A stretch of 5,092 nt of DNA from contig CAZGUG010000085.1 of NCBI GenBank assembly GCA_964529035.1, forward strand, positions 1-5,092, given 5' to 3'. Source of the stretch: CAZGUG01 sp964529035. Its GTDB lineage: Bacteria; Bacillota; Clostridia; Ch29. The notes under the pieces are model-generated. The model did not search any database, had not been told where the DNA came from, and saw only the letters and a list, made by a program, of their open reading frames with translations. Below are positions 1 through 5,090 of this stretch, piece by piece. Each line of letters begins with the position of its first letter. Position 1 is the stretch's first letter. A program made the translations under genes and the position numbers.

Positions 1-3
1 CAA

Positions 4-30
4 TTGAAAAGCGGTATTTGGTATGATAAT
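4..30 (+). promoter_or_regulatory. weak candidate promoter upstream of glmM
   Basis: TTGAAA at 4-9 and GATAAT at 25-30 resemble sigma-A -35 and -10 boxes, but the spacer is only 15 bases, shorter than the usual 16-18. The AT-rich stretch 31-60 offers other weak -10 options. In many Firmicutes glmM is transcribed from further upstream together with cdaA and cdaR, so a promoter here is not required. Low confidence. Confidence 0.2.
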
Positions 31-31
31 A
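14..31 (+). repeat. left copy of a short AT-rich direct repeat
   Basis: GTATTTGGT (14-22) followed directly by ATGATAATA (23-31) recurs at 5071-5090 with two extra bases (GA) between the halves. The match is seen directly. Its role is unknown: it could be a shared promoter or operator element, or the trace of a larger duplication whose other parts lie outside the window. Confidence 0.4.
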
Positions 32-77
32 TTTAAACGTATTAAATTAATCTGTTTACCTTAATGGAGGGACCGAC

Positions 78-1421
78 ATGGGCAGACTATTCGGCACCGA
101 CGGTGTCAGGGGAATAGCGAACGAGGAATTAACCTGCGACCTTGCCTTTAAATTGGCCGGGGCGGGCGCAGAAGTTTTGGGCAGGGAGACAGGCAGGCCG
201 AGATTTGTCGTGGGGACCGACACACGCCTTTCTTCGGACATGCTTGAAAGCGCAACGGTTGCAGGGCTGTGTTCAGCCGGCAGTGATGCGGTGCTGGTGG
301 GCGTGGCACCGACACCAGCCGTTGCCTATTTGATAAGACGTCTTGATGCCGACGGGGGAATAGTAATATCCGCTTCCCATAACCCGGCCCAGTACAACGG
401 CATTAAATTTTTCGATCGTTACGGCTACAAGTTGGAGGATAACCTGGAAGAAGCAATAGAACGGATAGTACTTGACGGCACAAATTCGGCTGCCCGCACC
501 GGCCGGGATTTAGGACGCAGAATATACGAGGCAGAGGGCATAAGGTATTATTCCGAATATCTGAAAAGCACGGTATCAGGTAGTTTTGAAGGGATAAAAG
601 TGGGGGTTGACTGTGCCAACGGAGCTGCATTCAAAGCTGCCCCCATGGTACTGCAGGAGTTGGGGGCAGAGGTAAAAACAATCAACGACAGACCCGACGG
701 GTTGAACATCAACGTTGACTGCGGGTCTACACATCCCGACGGGCTGGCTTCCTTTGTGAAAAAAAAAGGCCTTGACCTGGGTTTTGCCTTCGACGGTGAT
801 GCCGACCGGGTAATAGCGGTTGACGGCAGCGGCGAAATAGTTGACGGGGATTATATAATGGCAGTCTGCGGACGCAGGCTGAAGGAGCAGGGAAGGCTTG
901 CGGGGAATGCCGTGGCTGCCACAGTTATGAGCAATCTCGGCCTGCACCGCGCGATGGAACAAATAGGCTGCCGGGTGGAAGAGACCAGGGTTGGAGACAG
1001 GTACGTACTGCAGAGGATGATGGAAAAGGGATACGGCCTAGGCGGAGAACAGTCGGGCCACATAATATTCCTGGAACTAAATACCACCGGCGACGGGCTG
1101 TTGACGGCGCTCCAGCTGCTTGAGAGCATAAGGTTTTTTGACAGAAGCCTTGCCGACCTGTGCAGCACCATGCAGAAATATCCGCAGGTTTTGGTCAATG
1201 CAAGGGTGGAAAATTCCAAAAAGGAAGCCTACCGTGAAGACAAGGTTATCGCTGCCGAAATAGAAAGAATAAAGAGTGAGCTGGAGGGAAACGGCAGAGT
1301 GCTTATAAGACCTTCGGGAACCGAGCCCCTTGTAAGGATTATGCTGGAGGGTCAGGACACCGGTCAGCTTAGGCAGTATGCTGAAAACCTTGCAAAACTC
1401 ATTGAAAGCCGTTTGGCTTAA
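78..1421 (+). CDS. glmM: phosphoglucosamine mutase GlmM
   Basis: This cytoplasmic enzyme of the alpha-D-phosphohexomutase family converts glucosamine-6-phosphate to glucosamine-1-phosphate, the step after GlmS on the way to UDP-GlcNAc and peptidoglycan. The 447-residue product has the usual family length and all four signature sites: the N-terminal GRLFGTDGVRG, the phosphoserine loop ISASHNP with the active serine at residue 100, the Mg-binding DGDADR at 239-244, the sugar-binding GGEQSGH at 322-328 and the phosphate-binding RPSGTEP at 411-417. The ATG is preceded by GGAGGG at 66-71 with good spacing, and the protein begins exactly where family members do. It is followed on the same strand by two glmS-type genes, matching the common Firmicute glmM-glmS order. 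No ribozyme lies in its own leader, so it should escape direct GlcN6P feedback. It looks intact. Confidence 0.97.
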   Translation: MGRLFGTDGVRGIANEELTCDLAFKLAGAGAEVLGRETGRPRFVVGTDTRLSSDMLESATVAGLCSAGSDAVLVGVAPTPAVAYLIRRLDADGGIVISASHNPAQYNGIKFFDRYGYKLEDNLEEAIERIVLDGTNSAARTGRDLGRRIYEAEGIRYYSEYLKSTVSGSFEGIKVGVDCANGAAFKAAPMVLQELGAEVKTINDRPDGLNINVDCGSTHPDGLASFVKKKGLDLGFAFDGDADRVIAVDGSGEIVDGDYIMAVCGRRLKEQGRLAGNAVAATVMSNLGLHRAMEQIGCRVEETRVGDRYVLQRMMEKGYGLGGEQSGHIIFLELNTTGDGLLTALQLLESIRFFDRSLADLCSTMQKYPQVLVNARVENSKKEAYREDKVIAAEIERIKSELEGNGRVLIRPSGTEPLVRIMLEGQDTGQLRQYAENLAKLIESRLA

Positions 1422-1423
1422 GC

Positions 1424-1437
1424 AGCCGGGAACGGCT
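1424..1437 (+). terminator. small hairpin just after glmM; doubtful terminator
   Basis: AGCCG (1424-1428) pairs with CGGCT (1433-1437) across a GGAA loop, three bases after the glmM stop. The stem has only 5 pairs and no T-run follows, so efficient intrinsic termination is unlikely. Read-through from glmM into the following ribozyme leader is therefore plausible; no convincing separate promoter was seen in 1422-1500. Confidence 0.2.
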
Positions 1438-1442
1438 TATCA

Positions 1443-1467
1443 GGGACAGGGCACGGTTCTTTGTCCC
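1443..1467 (+). repeat. GGGAC...GTCCC hairpin repeat, copy 1
   Basis: GGGACA at 1443-1448 pairs with TGTCCC at 1462-1467, with further G-T and G-C pairs possible inward. The element contains CACGGTTCTTT, a core shared by three other elements in the window (2814-2838, 2894-2934, 5021-5045). Here and at 2894-2934 the 3' end reads TTTGTCCC and the element stands upstream of a ribozyme; the other two read TTTTGATT and stand after a glmS stop. Similar short palindromic repeats are scattered through clostridial genomes, from memory and not checked here. Confidence 0.55.
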
Positions 1468-1480
1468 GTTTGTTAGCTGT

Positions 1481-1495
1481 GTAAAGGGGGTGATG
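1481..1495 (+). repeat. conserved SD-like block with ATG before ribozyme 1
   Basis: GTAAAGGGGGTGATG is identical to 2946-2960 in the second cassette, although the sequences between this block and the ribozyme differ in both length and content. It looks like a strong Shine-Dalgarno sequence with an ATG at 1493. That ATG opens an 8-codon frame (MDGGYLSA) ending with TAA at 1517-1519, one base before the ribozyme cleavage site. A leader peptide, a ribosome or RNase loading site, or a simple relic of duplication are all possible. Translation is unproven. Confidence 0.35.
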
Positions 1496-1510
1496 GACGG
1501 AGGGTATCTC

Positions 1511-1670
1511 AGTGCATAAAGCGCCAGAACTCTTGTTTTGATGGAGTTGACGAGGTCTGGAACCTATCGAAGTTTTCGGCGGATGGTTCCGTGGTACGCT
1601 GCTACCATAAAGGCTCTACAAATCCACAGGGTGACCGGTGGGACAAAAGGGGCCGGGCAGTCAACAATAA
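1511..1670 (+). promoter_or_regulatory. glmS ribozyme-riboswitch 1, upstream of the truncated glmS
   Basis: This is a glucosamine-6-phosphate-activated self-cleaving ribozyme. The hallmark cleavage context A|GCGCCAGAAC places the cut between 1520 and 1521. Core blocks follow in family order: GTTGACGAGG at 1547-1556, ATCGAAGTTTTCGGCGGAT at 1566-1584, TAAAGGC at 1608-1614 and the P4 hairpin. Stems seen: P1 AACTC 1528-1532 with GAGTT 1544-1548; P2-region GGAACC 1559-1564 with GGTTCC 1585-1590; P3-region TGGTA 1592-1596 with TACCA 1603-1607; P4 1624-1630 with 1635-1641, closed by a GTGA loop of GNRA type and carrying one A-G mismatch (1628/1637). High GlcN6P should trigger cleavage and loss of the downstream mRNA. 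Outer boundaries are approximate. If it is co-transcribed with glmM, cleavage would also separate glmM from the truncated glmS. Confidence 0.93.
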
Positions 1671-1707
1671 ATCCCTAAAGGAGAATACAACACTATGTGT
1701 GGAATAG
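1663..1707 (+). repeat. 45-base leader-and-start segment identical to 3156-3200
   Basis: Forty-five bases spanning the end of the leader, the ribosome binding site AAAGGAG (1677-1683, 11 bases before the ATG) and the first 13 coding bases are identical to 3156-3200. Identity ends exactly where the truncated gene departs from the full one. The shared RBS and ATG fix the start of both glmS-type genes. Confidence 0.9.
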
Positions 1708-2804
1708 AAAAAAATGGCTATCCCCATTATATGCTTAAGGAGATACATGAGCAGCCGGAGGTAATAAAGCAAACCCTGAAGGGAAGACTGATACCGGGAA
1801 GCGAGGACATAGTCCTTGATGGTATAAGGCTGACCCAGGACGAGCTGGACGGAGTGCACAGGATGGTTATAGTTGCCTGCGGCACATCCTATCATGCGGG
1901 ATTAGCCGGTAAATACCTTGTTGAGAGTTTAGCCGGGATACCGGTAGAGGTGGAGATAGCCTCCGAGTTCCGGTACAGGAACCCGGCGGTGGACAAAAAA
2001 AGCCTTGTTATAGTAATAAGCCAGTCGGGGGAAACCGCCGATACATTGGATGCAATGAGGAAGGCAAAGGAAAAGGGGGCCCACGTTATTGCCATATCAA
2101 ACGTGGCGGGCAGCACAATACCAAAGGAAGCGGATTATTCCCTATATACCTGCGCAGGCCCTGAAATTTCGGTGGCTTCCACAAAGGCCTACACGTCACA
2201 GCTAACCGCCATTTACCTAATAGCATTGAAACTGGCCCATATAAAGGGCGGTATAGGCCGGGAAGTATACCGGCAGATGAAGGAAGCGTTAAACGCGCTT
2301 CCGGAGCAGGCGCAAAAAATGCTGGGCTGTTCAGGGGAAATGAAAAAACTGGCCGGGCAGCACAAGGATATTGAAAAGATTGTATACCTGGGCAGGGGGC
2401 CTGACTACCCACTGGCCCTTGAGGGGTCGCTTAAGCTCAAGGAGACATGTTATATTCATTCGGCCGCTTACCCGGCGGGCGAGTTCAGGCATGGGCCTAT
2501 TGCCCTGGTGGAAGAGGGGCTTTTGATATTCTTCCTTGCAACCCAGGACGCCCTTTTCGATACGACCCTTGCCAACCTAAGGGAGGTAAAGGACAGGGGA
2601 GCCTGCGTGGTGGCCCTGGCCAAGGAGGGCGACCGGGAAGTAGGCAAATTGGCAGACAGGGTAATATATATCCCCGACACCTTTGATGAATTCACATCGG
2701 CACTGGCGGTAATACCGCTGCAGTTTTTCGCCTATTACATGGCGGTGGCCCGGGGCCGAAACGTTGACAAACCGCGAAGCCTGGTCAAAAGCGTATCCGA
2801 CTAG
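1695..2804 (+). CDS. isomerase-only GlmS paralog lacking the glutaminase domain
   Basis: The 369-residue protein begins MCGI like a complete GlmS and continues at the position matching Glu244 of the full copy (3188-5017), so the class II glutaminase domain is gone, in frame. What remains is two SIS sugar-isomerase domains. Visible sites: CGTSYHAG from residue 62, SQSGET 109-114 (phosphate binding), ASTKAY from 161, then LKLKE with Glu250, RHGP with His266 and Lys365 in the tail, the counterparts of E. coli Glu488, His504 and Lys603. About 62% identity to the full copy, gapless over 365 positions, with no stop or frameshift, argues for selection. Oddities: Ala257 where the full copy has Glu496, and a tail ending KSVSD instead of KSVTVE. 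It cannot draw ammonia from glutamine itself. Options are an ammonia-dependent GlcN6P synthase or deaminase, another sugar-phosphate isomerase or deglycase (NagB-II, AgaS or FrlB-like), or a partner of full GlmS. Its own glmS ribozyme ties it to GlcN6P. Confidence 0.88.
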   Translation: MCGIEKNGYPHYMLKEIHEQPEVIKQTLKGRLIPGSEDIVLDGIRLTQDELDGVHRMVIVACGTSYHAGLAGKYLVESLAGIPVEVEIASEFRYRNPAVDKKSLVIVISQSGETADTLDAMRKAKEKGAHVIAISNVAGSTIPKEADYSLYTCAGPEISVASTKAYTSQLTAIYLIALKLAHIKGGIGREVYRQMKEALNALPEQAQKMLGCSGEMKKLAGQHKDIEKIVYLGRGPDYPLALEGSLKLKETCYIHSAAYPAGEFRHGPIALVEEGLLIFFLATQDALFDTTLANLREVKDRGACVVALAKEGDREVGKLADRVIYIPDTFDEFTSALAVIPLQFFAYYMAVARGRNVDKPRSLVKSVSD

Positions 2805-2819
2805 CAATCATGCAATCAT
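2804..2819 (+). repeat. 8-base tandem duplication GCAATCAT
   Basis: GCAATCAT occurs twice head to tail, beginning in the stop codon of the truncated glmS. The equivalent place after full glmS (5019-5025) has a single GCAATCA. This is a small local duplication in the left arm of the following hairpin repeat, probably of no functional weight. Confidence 0.6.
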
Positions 2820-2838
2820 GGGGACGGTTCTTTTGATT
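2814..2838 (+). repeat. hairpin repeat after truncated glmS (GGGACGGTTCTTTTGATT type)
   Basis: AATCATGGGG (2814-2823) can pair imperfectly with TCTTTTGATT (2829-2838) across ACGGT. It matches the element at 5021-5045 after the full glmS, at the same distance class from the stop, so both cassettes end in the same element. The stem has one T-T mismatch and several G-T pairs. It may act as a weak 3' end or mRNA stabiliser; there is no clean T-run after the stem. Confidence 0.5.
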
Positions 2839-2850
2839 ACACTTGTTGCA

Positions 2851-2878
2851 TTTACAATAAAGCTGAATAGCGAATAAT
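2851..2878 (+). promoter_or_regulatory. candidate promoter for the second ribozyme-glmS cassette
   Basis: TTTACA at 2851-2856 and AATAAT at 2873-2878 each differ by one base from the sigma-A consensus boxes and are separated by 16 bases. Transcription would start near 2885, ahead of the GGGAC repeat and the ribozyme, giving full glmS its own promoter. This rests on sequence resemblance only. Confidence 0.4.
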
Positions 2879-2893
2879 AAAATCGGATACTGT

Positions 2894-2934
2894 ATGGGAC
2901 GAGGGACGGGATAAGGGACGGTTCTTTGTCCCAT
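2894..2934 (+). repeat. GGGAC...GTCCC hairpin repeat, upstream of ribozyme 2
   Basis: GGGAC occurs three times (2896-2900, 2903-2907, 2915-2919) before a single GTCCC at 2928-2932. The outer pairing ATGGGAC (2894-2900) with GTCCCAT (2928-2934) gives 7 pairs, and the inner pairing 2915-2919 with 2928-2932 gives a compact hairpin, so the alternatives are mutually exclusive. The inner element GGGACGGTTCTTTGTCCC corresponds to 1443-1467 in front of ribozyme 1. Confidence 0.55.
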
Positions 2935-2945
2935 TTGTCCATTTT

Positions 2946-2960
2946 GTAAAGGGGGTGATG
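2946..2960 (+). repeat. conserved SD-like block with ATG before ribozyme 2
   Basis: This block is identical to 1481-1495. The ATG at 2958 opens a frame that runs through the entire ribozyme and ends at 3198-3200 inside the glmS start. Unlike in the first cassette, that frame has no early stop, so a conserved peptide is not supported. Only the SD-like block itself is conserved. Confidence 0.35.
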
Positions 2961-3006
2961 AGGCAGATAATGTTATCCGAAATAGGGGAGGTGATAGCGA
3001 GTCTTG

Positions 3007-3163
3007 AAAAATACAAGCGCCAGAACTCTCTGCGGGGAGTTGACGAGGTTCGGGGCTTATCGAAGTTTTCGGCGGATTGCCCCGCGGTATGCTGCTACCG
3101 TAAAGGCCTAACAAATCCACCGGGCGACCGGTGGGACAGAAAAGGCCGGGCAGCAAACAATAA
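3007..3163 (+). promoter_or_regulatory. glmS ribozyme-riboswitch 2, upstream of full-length glmS
   Basis: This is a second glucosamine-6-phosphate-responsive self-cleaving ribozyme, with the cut predicted between A3016 and G3017 in A|GCGCCAGAAC. The core blocks are the same as in ribozyme 1. Stems: P1 3024-3030 with 3035-3041, seven pairs closed by a UGCG loop; P2-region CGGGGC 3051-3056 with GCCCCG 3079-3084; P3-region CGGTA 3085-3089 with TACCG 3096-3100; P4 CCACCGG 3117-3123 with CCGGTGG 3128-3134 on a GCGA loop of GNRA type. The stems are stronger than in ribozyme 1, and several differences are compensatory. It is expected to lower glmS mRNA when GlcN6P is plentiful. Boundaries are approximate. 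Confidence 0.96.
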
Positions 3164-3200
3164 ATCCCTAAAGGAGAATACAACACTATGTGTGGAATAG
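3156..3200 (+). repeat. 45-base leader-and-start segment identical to 1663-1707
   Basis: This second copy of the identical block holds the ribosome binding site AAAGGAG at 3170-3176, the 11-base spacer, the ATG at 3188 and the codons for MCGI. Given the much lower similarity of the downstream coding regions, this points to strong constraint, recent copying between the cassettes, or both. Confidence 0.9.
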
Positions 3201-5017
3201 TTGGATATATAGGCAGCAAAGATGCGATACCCATCCTGATTGAAGGCTTAAGGAGGCTTGAATACAGGGGTTACGATTCGGCTGGGGTGGCCGTATACAA
3301 CGAAGGCAGGGTTCAGGTAAAAAAGTACAAGGGAAGGCTGGCGGTGCTGGAGGGCCGGCTTAAGGAAAACCCCATCCTGGGCAATTTGGGCATCGGGCAT
3401 ACCCGTTGGGCTACCCACGGTGAGCCCTCGGATGTTAATTCCCATCCCCAGACAAGCTCCGGTGGAGACATAGCCATTGTACACAACGGTATAATCGAGA
3501 ACTTCATGTCGCTTAAGGAATGGTTGTACGATAAAGGGTACGAGTTCCGGTCGGAGACCGATACCGAAGTGGTGGCCCACCTAATAGACCATTTCTATAA
3601 GGGGGATTTGGTTAAGGCGGTTATAGAGTGCATGAAAAGATTAGAGGGGTCCTTCGCGCTGGGGGTTGTCAGCTCTGCCGAGCCGGATAAACTGGTGGCG
3701 GTGAGGAAGGACAGCCCGCTAATAGTCGGTCTTGGCAAGGGTGAAAACTTTATAGCATCGGATATTCCCGCAATACTAAACCATACAAAGGAAATTTACC
3801 TACTAAACGATATGGAGATAGCCGTTTTAAGCAAAGAGGGCACAAAAATACTGGACCATAGGGGAACACCGGTGCAAAAGGAAGTATTTAGGGTCACCTG
3901 GGACGTGGCCGCCGCCGAAAAGGGGGGCTATCCCCATTTCATGCTAAAGGAAATGTTCGAGCAGCCGGCGGCCCTGAAACAGACCCTTAAGTCCCGGCTA
4001 ATATCCGAAAACGACGACATAATACTTGACATGATAAGGATCAGCAGGGAAGACCTTGACAGGGTGGACAAAATAAACGTCGTGGCCTGCGGTACCGCGT
4101 TCCATGCGGGGGTTGTGGGGAAACACCTGATAGAAAGACTGGCGAGAATTCCCGTCGAGACGGATATAGCTTCTGAGTTTCGCTACAGGGACCCGATACT
4201 GGATGAAAACAGCCTAGTGATAGTAATCAGCCAGTCGGGCGAAACCGCCGACACCCTTGCAGCCATGAGGGAAGCCAAGCGAAAAGGAGCCCGGATTATC
4301 GCGGTAACAAACGTGGTGGGTAGTACCGTATCCAGGGAAGCCGACGACCTGCTGTACACCTGGGCGGGGCCCGAGATTGCGGTGGCTTCCACAAAGGCCT
4401 ATACGACACAGCTTCTGGCCATGTCGCTTATAGCCCTGAAACTGGCCAGCATAAAGGGCGAAATAGACGGTGGGCTTTACAGTAGTATGAGGGAAGCCAT
4501 TTACAGGCTCCCGGAACAGGCGCAGCAGGTGCTGGAAAGGGCAGAGGACATAAAGGCCCTATCCGAGGAATACAAGGACGTGGGCAACGTGTTTTTCATA
4601 GGCCGGTCGCTGGACCACGCCGTAGCCATGGAAGGGTCGTTAAAGCTTAAGGAAATATCCTATGTATTTTCCGAGGCATACGCCGCCGGGGAGCTAAAGC
4701 ACGGTACCATAGCCCTTGTCGAAGACGGGACACTGGTGTTTGCCCTTGCCACCCAGGACAGACTGTTCGAAAAGTCGGTAAGCAATATGAAGGAGGTAAA
4801 GGCAAGGGGTGCCCACGTGATAGCCCTGGCCAAGGAGGGCAACAGGGAGGTAGAAAAGGTGGCCGACCGCGTGATATACATCCCGGATACCCTGGATCTT
4901 CTGACCCCGGTGCTGACGGTGATACCGCTGCAGCTCTTTGCTTACTATATAGCTGTGGCAAGGGGCTGCGACGTCGACAAGCCCCGGAACCTCGCCAAAA
5001 GCGTCACCGTCGAATAA
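3188..5017 (+). CDS. glmS: glutamine-fructose-6-phosphate aminotransferase (isomerizing), full length
   Basis: GlmS makes glucosamine-6-phosphate from fructose-6-phosphate and glutamine, the committed cytoplasmic step to UDP-GlcNAc. The 609 residues match the usual length. The N-terminal class II glutaminase has the catalytic Cys2 in MCGIVGYIG (exposed when Met is removed), HTRWATHG 71-78, VHNGIIEN 98-105 and SETDTE 122-127. After a linker near 240 come two SIS domains: CGTAFHAG 301-308, SQSGET 349-354, ASTKAY 400-405, Glu489 in LKLKE, His505 in ELKHG and Lys604 in the tail LAKSVTVE, equivalent to E. coli Glu488, His504 and Lys603. The start follows AAAGGAG and is fixed by the required N-terminal Cys. 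It is controlled by the ribozyme immediately upstream. The region 467-495 (GRSLDH and SYVFSEAY) is somewhat unlike typical GRGLDY and SYIHAEAY versions, but the catalytic positions are kept. Confidence 0.97.
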   Translation: MCGIVGYIGSKDAIPILIEGLRRLEYRGYDSAGVAVYNEGRVQVKKYKGRLAVLEGRLKENPILGNLGIGHTRWATHGEPSDVNSHPQTSSGGDIAIVHNGIIENFMSLKEWLYDKGYEFRSETDTEVVAHLIDHFYKGDLVKAVIECMKRLEGSFALGVVSSAEPDKLVAVRKDSPLIVGLGKGENFIASDIPAILNHTKEIYLLNDMEIAVLSKEGTKILDHRGTPVQKEVFRVTWDVAAAEKGGYPHFMLKEMFEQPAALKQTLKSRLISENDDIILDMIRISREDLDRVDKINVVACGTAFHAGVVGKHLIERLARIPVETDIASEFRYRDPILDENSLVIVISQSGETADTLAAMREAKRKGARIIAVTNVVGSTVSREADDLLYTWAGPEIAVASTKAYTTQLLAMSLIALKLASIKGEIDGGLYSSMREAIYRLPEQAQQVLERAEDIKALSEEYKDVGNVFFIGRSLDHAVAMEGSLKLKEISYVFSEAYAAGELKHGTIALVEDGTLVFALATQDRLFEKSVSNMKEVKARGAHVIALAKEGNREVEKVADRVIYIPDTLDLLTPVLTVIPLQLFAYYIAVARGCDVDKPRNLAKSVTVE

Positions 5018-5020
5018 AGC

Positions 5021-5045
5021 AATCAAAGGGACGGTTCTTTTGATT
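5021..5045 (+). repeat. hairpin repeat after full glmS; possible terminator
   Basis: AATCAAAGGG (5021-5030) pairs along ten positions with TCTTTTGATT (5036-5045), including two G-T pairs, across an ACGGT loop, four bases after the stop. It is the same element type as 2814-2838 but with a better stem. The 3' arm is T-rich, yet the bases after it (ACTATTCG) are not a T-run, so termination is possible but not clear. The rest of the tail to 5092 is AT-rich and shows no gene. Confidence 0.5.
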
Positions 5046-5047
5046 AC

Positions 5048-5061
5048 TATTCGAATATTCG
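5048..5061 (+). other. overlapping palindromes TATTCGAATA and CGAATATTCG
   Basis: Two 10-base perfect palindromes overlap within 14 bases after the last hairpin, built from two ATTCG units. This could be a dyad operator for a gene beyond the window, or chance in AT-rich sequence. No promoter boxes clearly frame it. Confidence 0.2.
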
Positions 5062-5070
5062 TGTATAACA

Positions 5071-5090
5071 GTATTTGGTGAATGATAATA
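5071..5090 (+). repeat. right copy of a short AT-rich direct repeat
   Basis: GTATTTGGT (5071-5079), GA, then ATGATAATA (5082-5090) repeats the element at 14-31 with a 2-base insertion. It lies at the right edge of the window, so its full extent cannot be judged. Confidence 0.4.

Noticed and set aside
576..962. A 128-codon minus-strand open frame inside glmM
   Set aside because: It is a shadow of glmM, whose family motifs prove the + strand reading.
1422..1694. CRISPR, tRNA or insertion sequence in the leaders
   Set aside because: The repeats are palindromic elements and a ribozyme, there is no regular spacer pattern, no tRNA cloverleaf was seen, and no transposase frame is present.
1695..2804. 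Truncated glmS as a decaying pseudogene
   Set aside because: There is no internal stop or frameshift in 369 codons, no gap against the full copy apart from the single domain deletion, catalytic residues are retained, and the start region and ribozyme are conserved. Not excluded outright, but disfavoured.
2955..3200. An 81-codon + strand open frame through the second leader
   Set aside because: It lies entirely over the glmS ribozyme, its frame is not kept in the homologous leader (stop at 1517-1519), and its apparent composition follows RNA structure rather than a protein.
2785..3234. A 149-codon minus-strand open frame
   Set aside because: It is antisense to the ribozyme leader and both glmS ends, shows no recognisable motif, and is not mirrored in the first cassette.
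1695..5017. Assembly artefact duplicating glmS
   Set aside because: The copies differ at roughly 38% of aligned residues and in leader stems, which is far beyond sequencing or assembly error.
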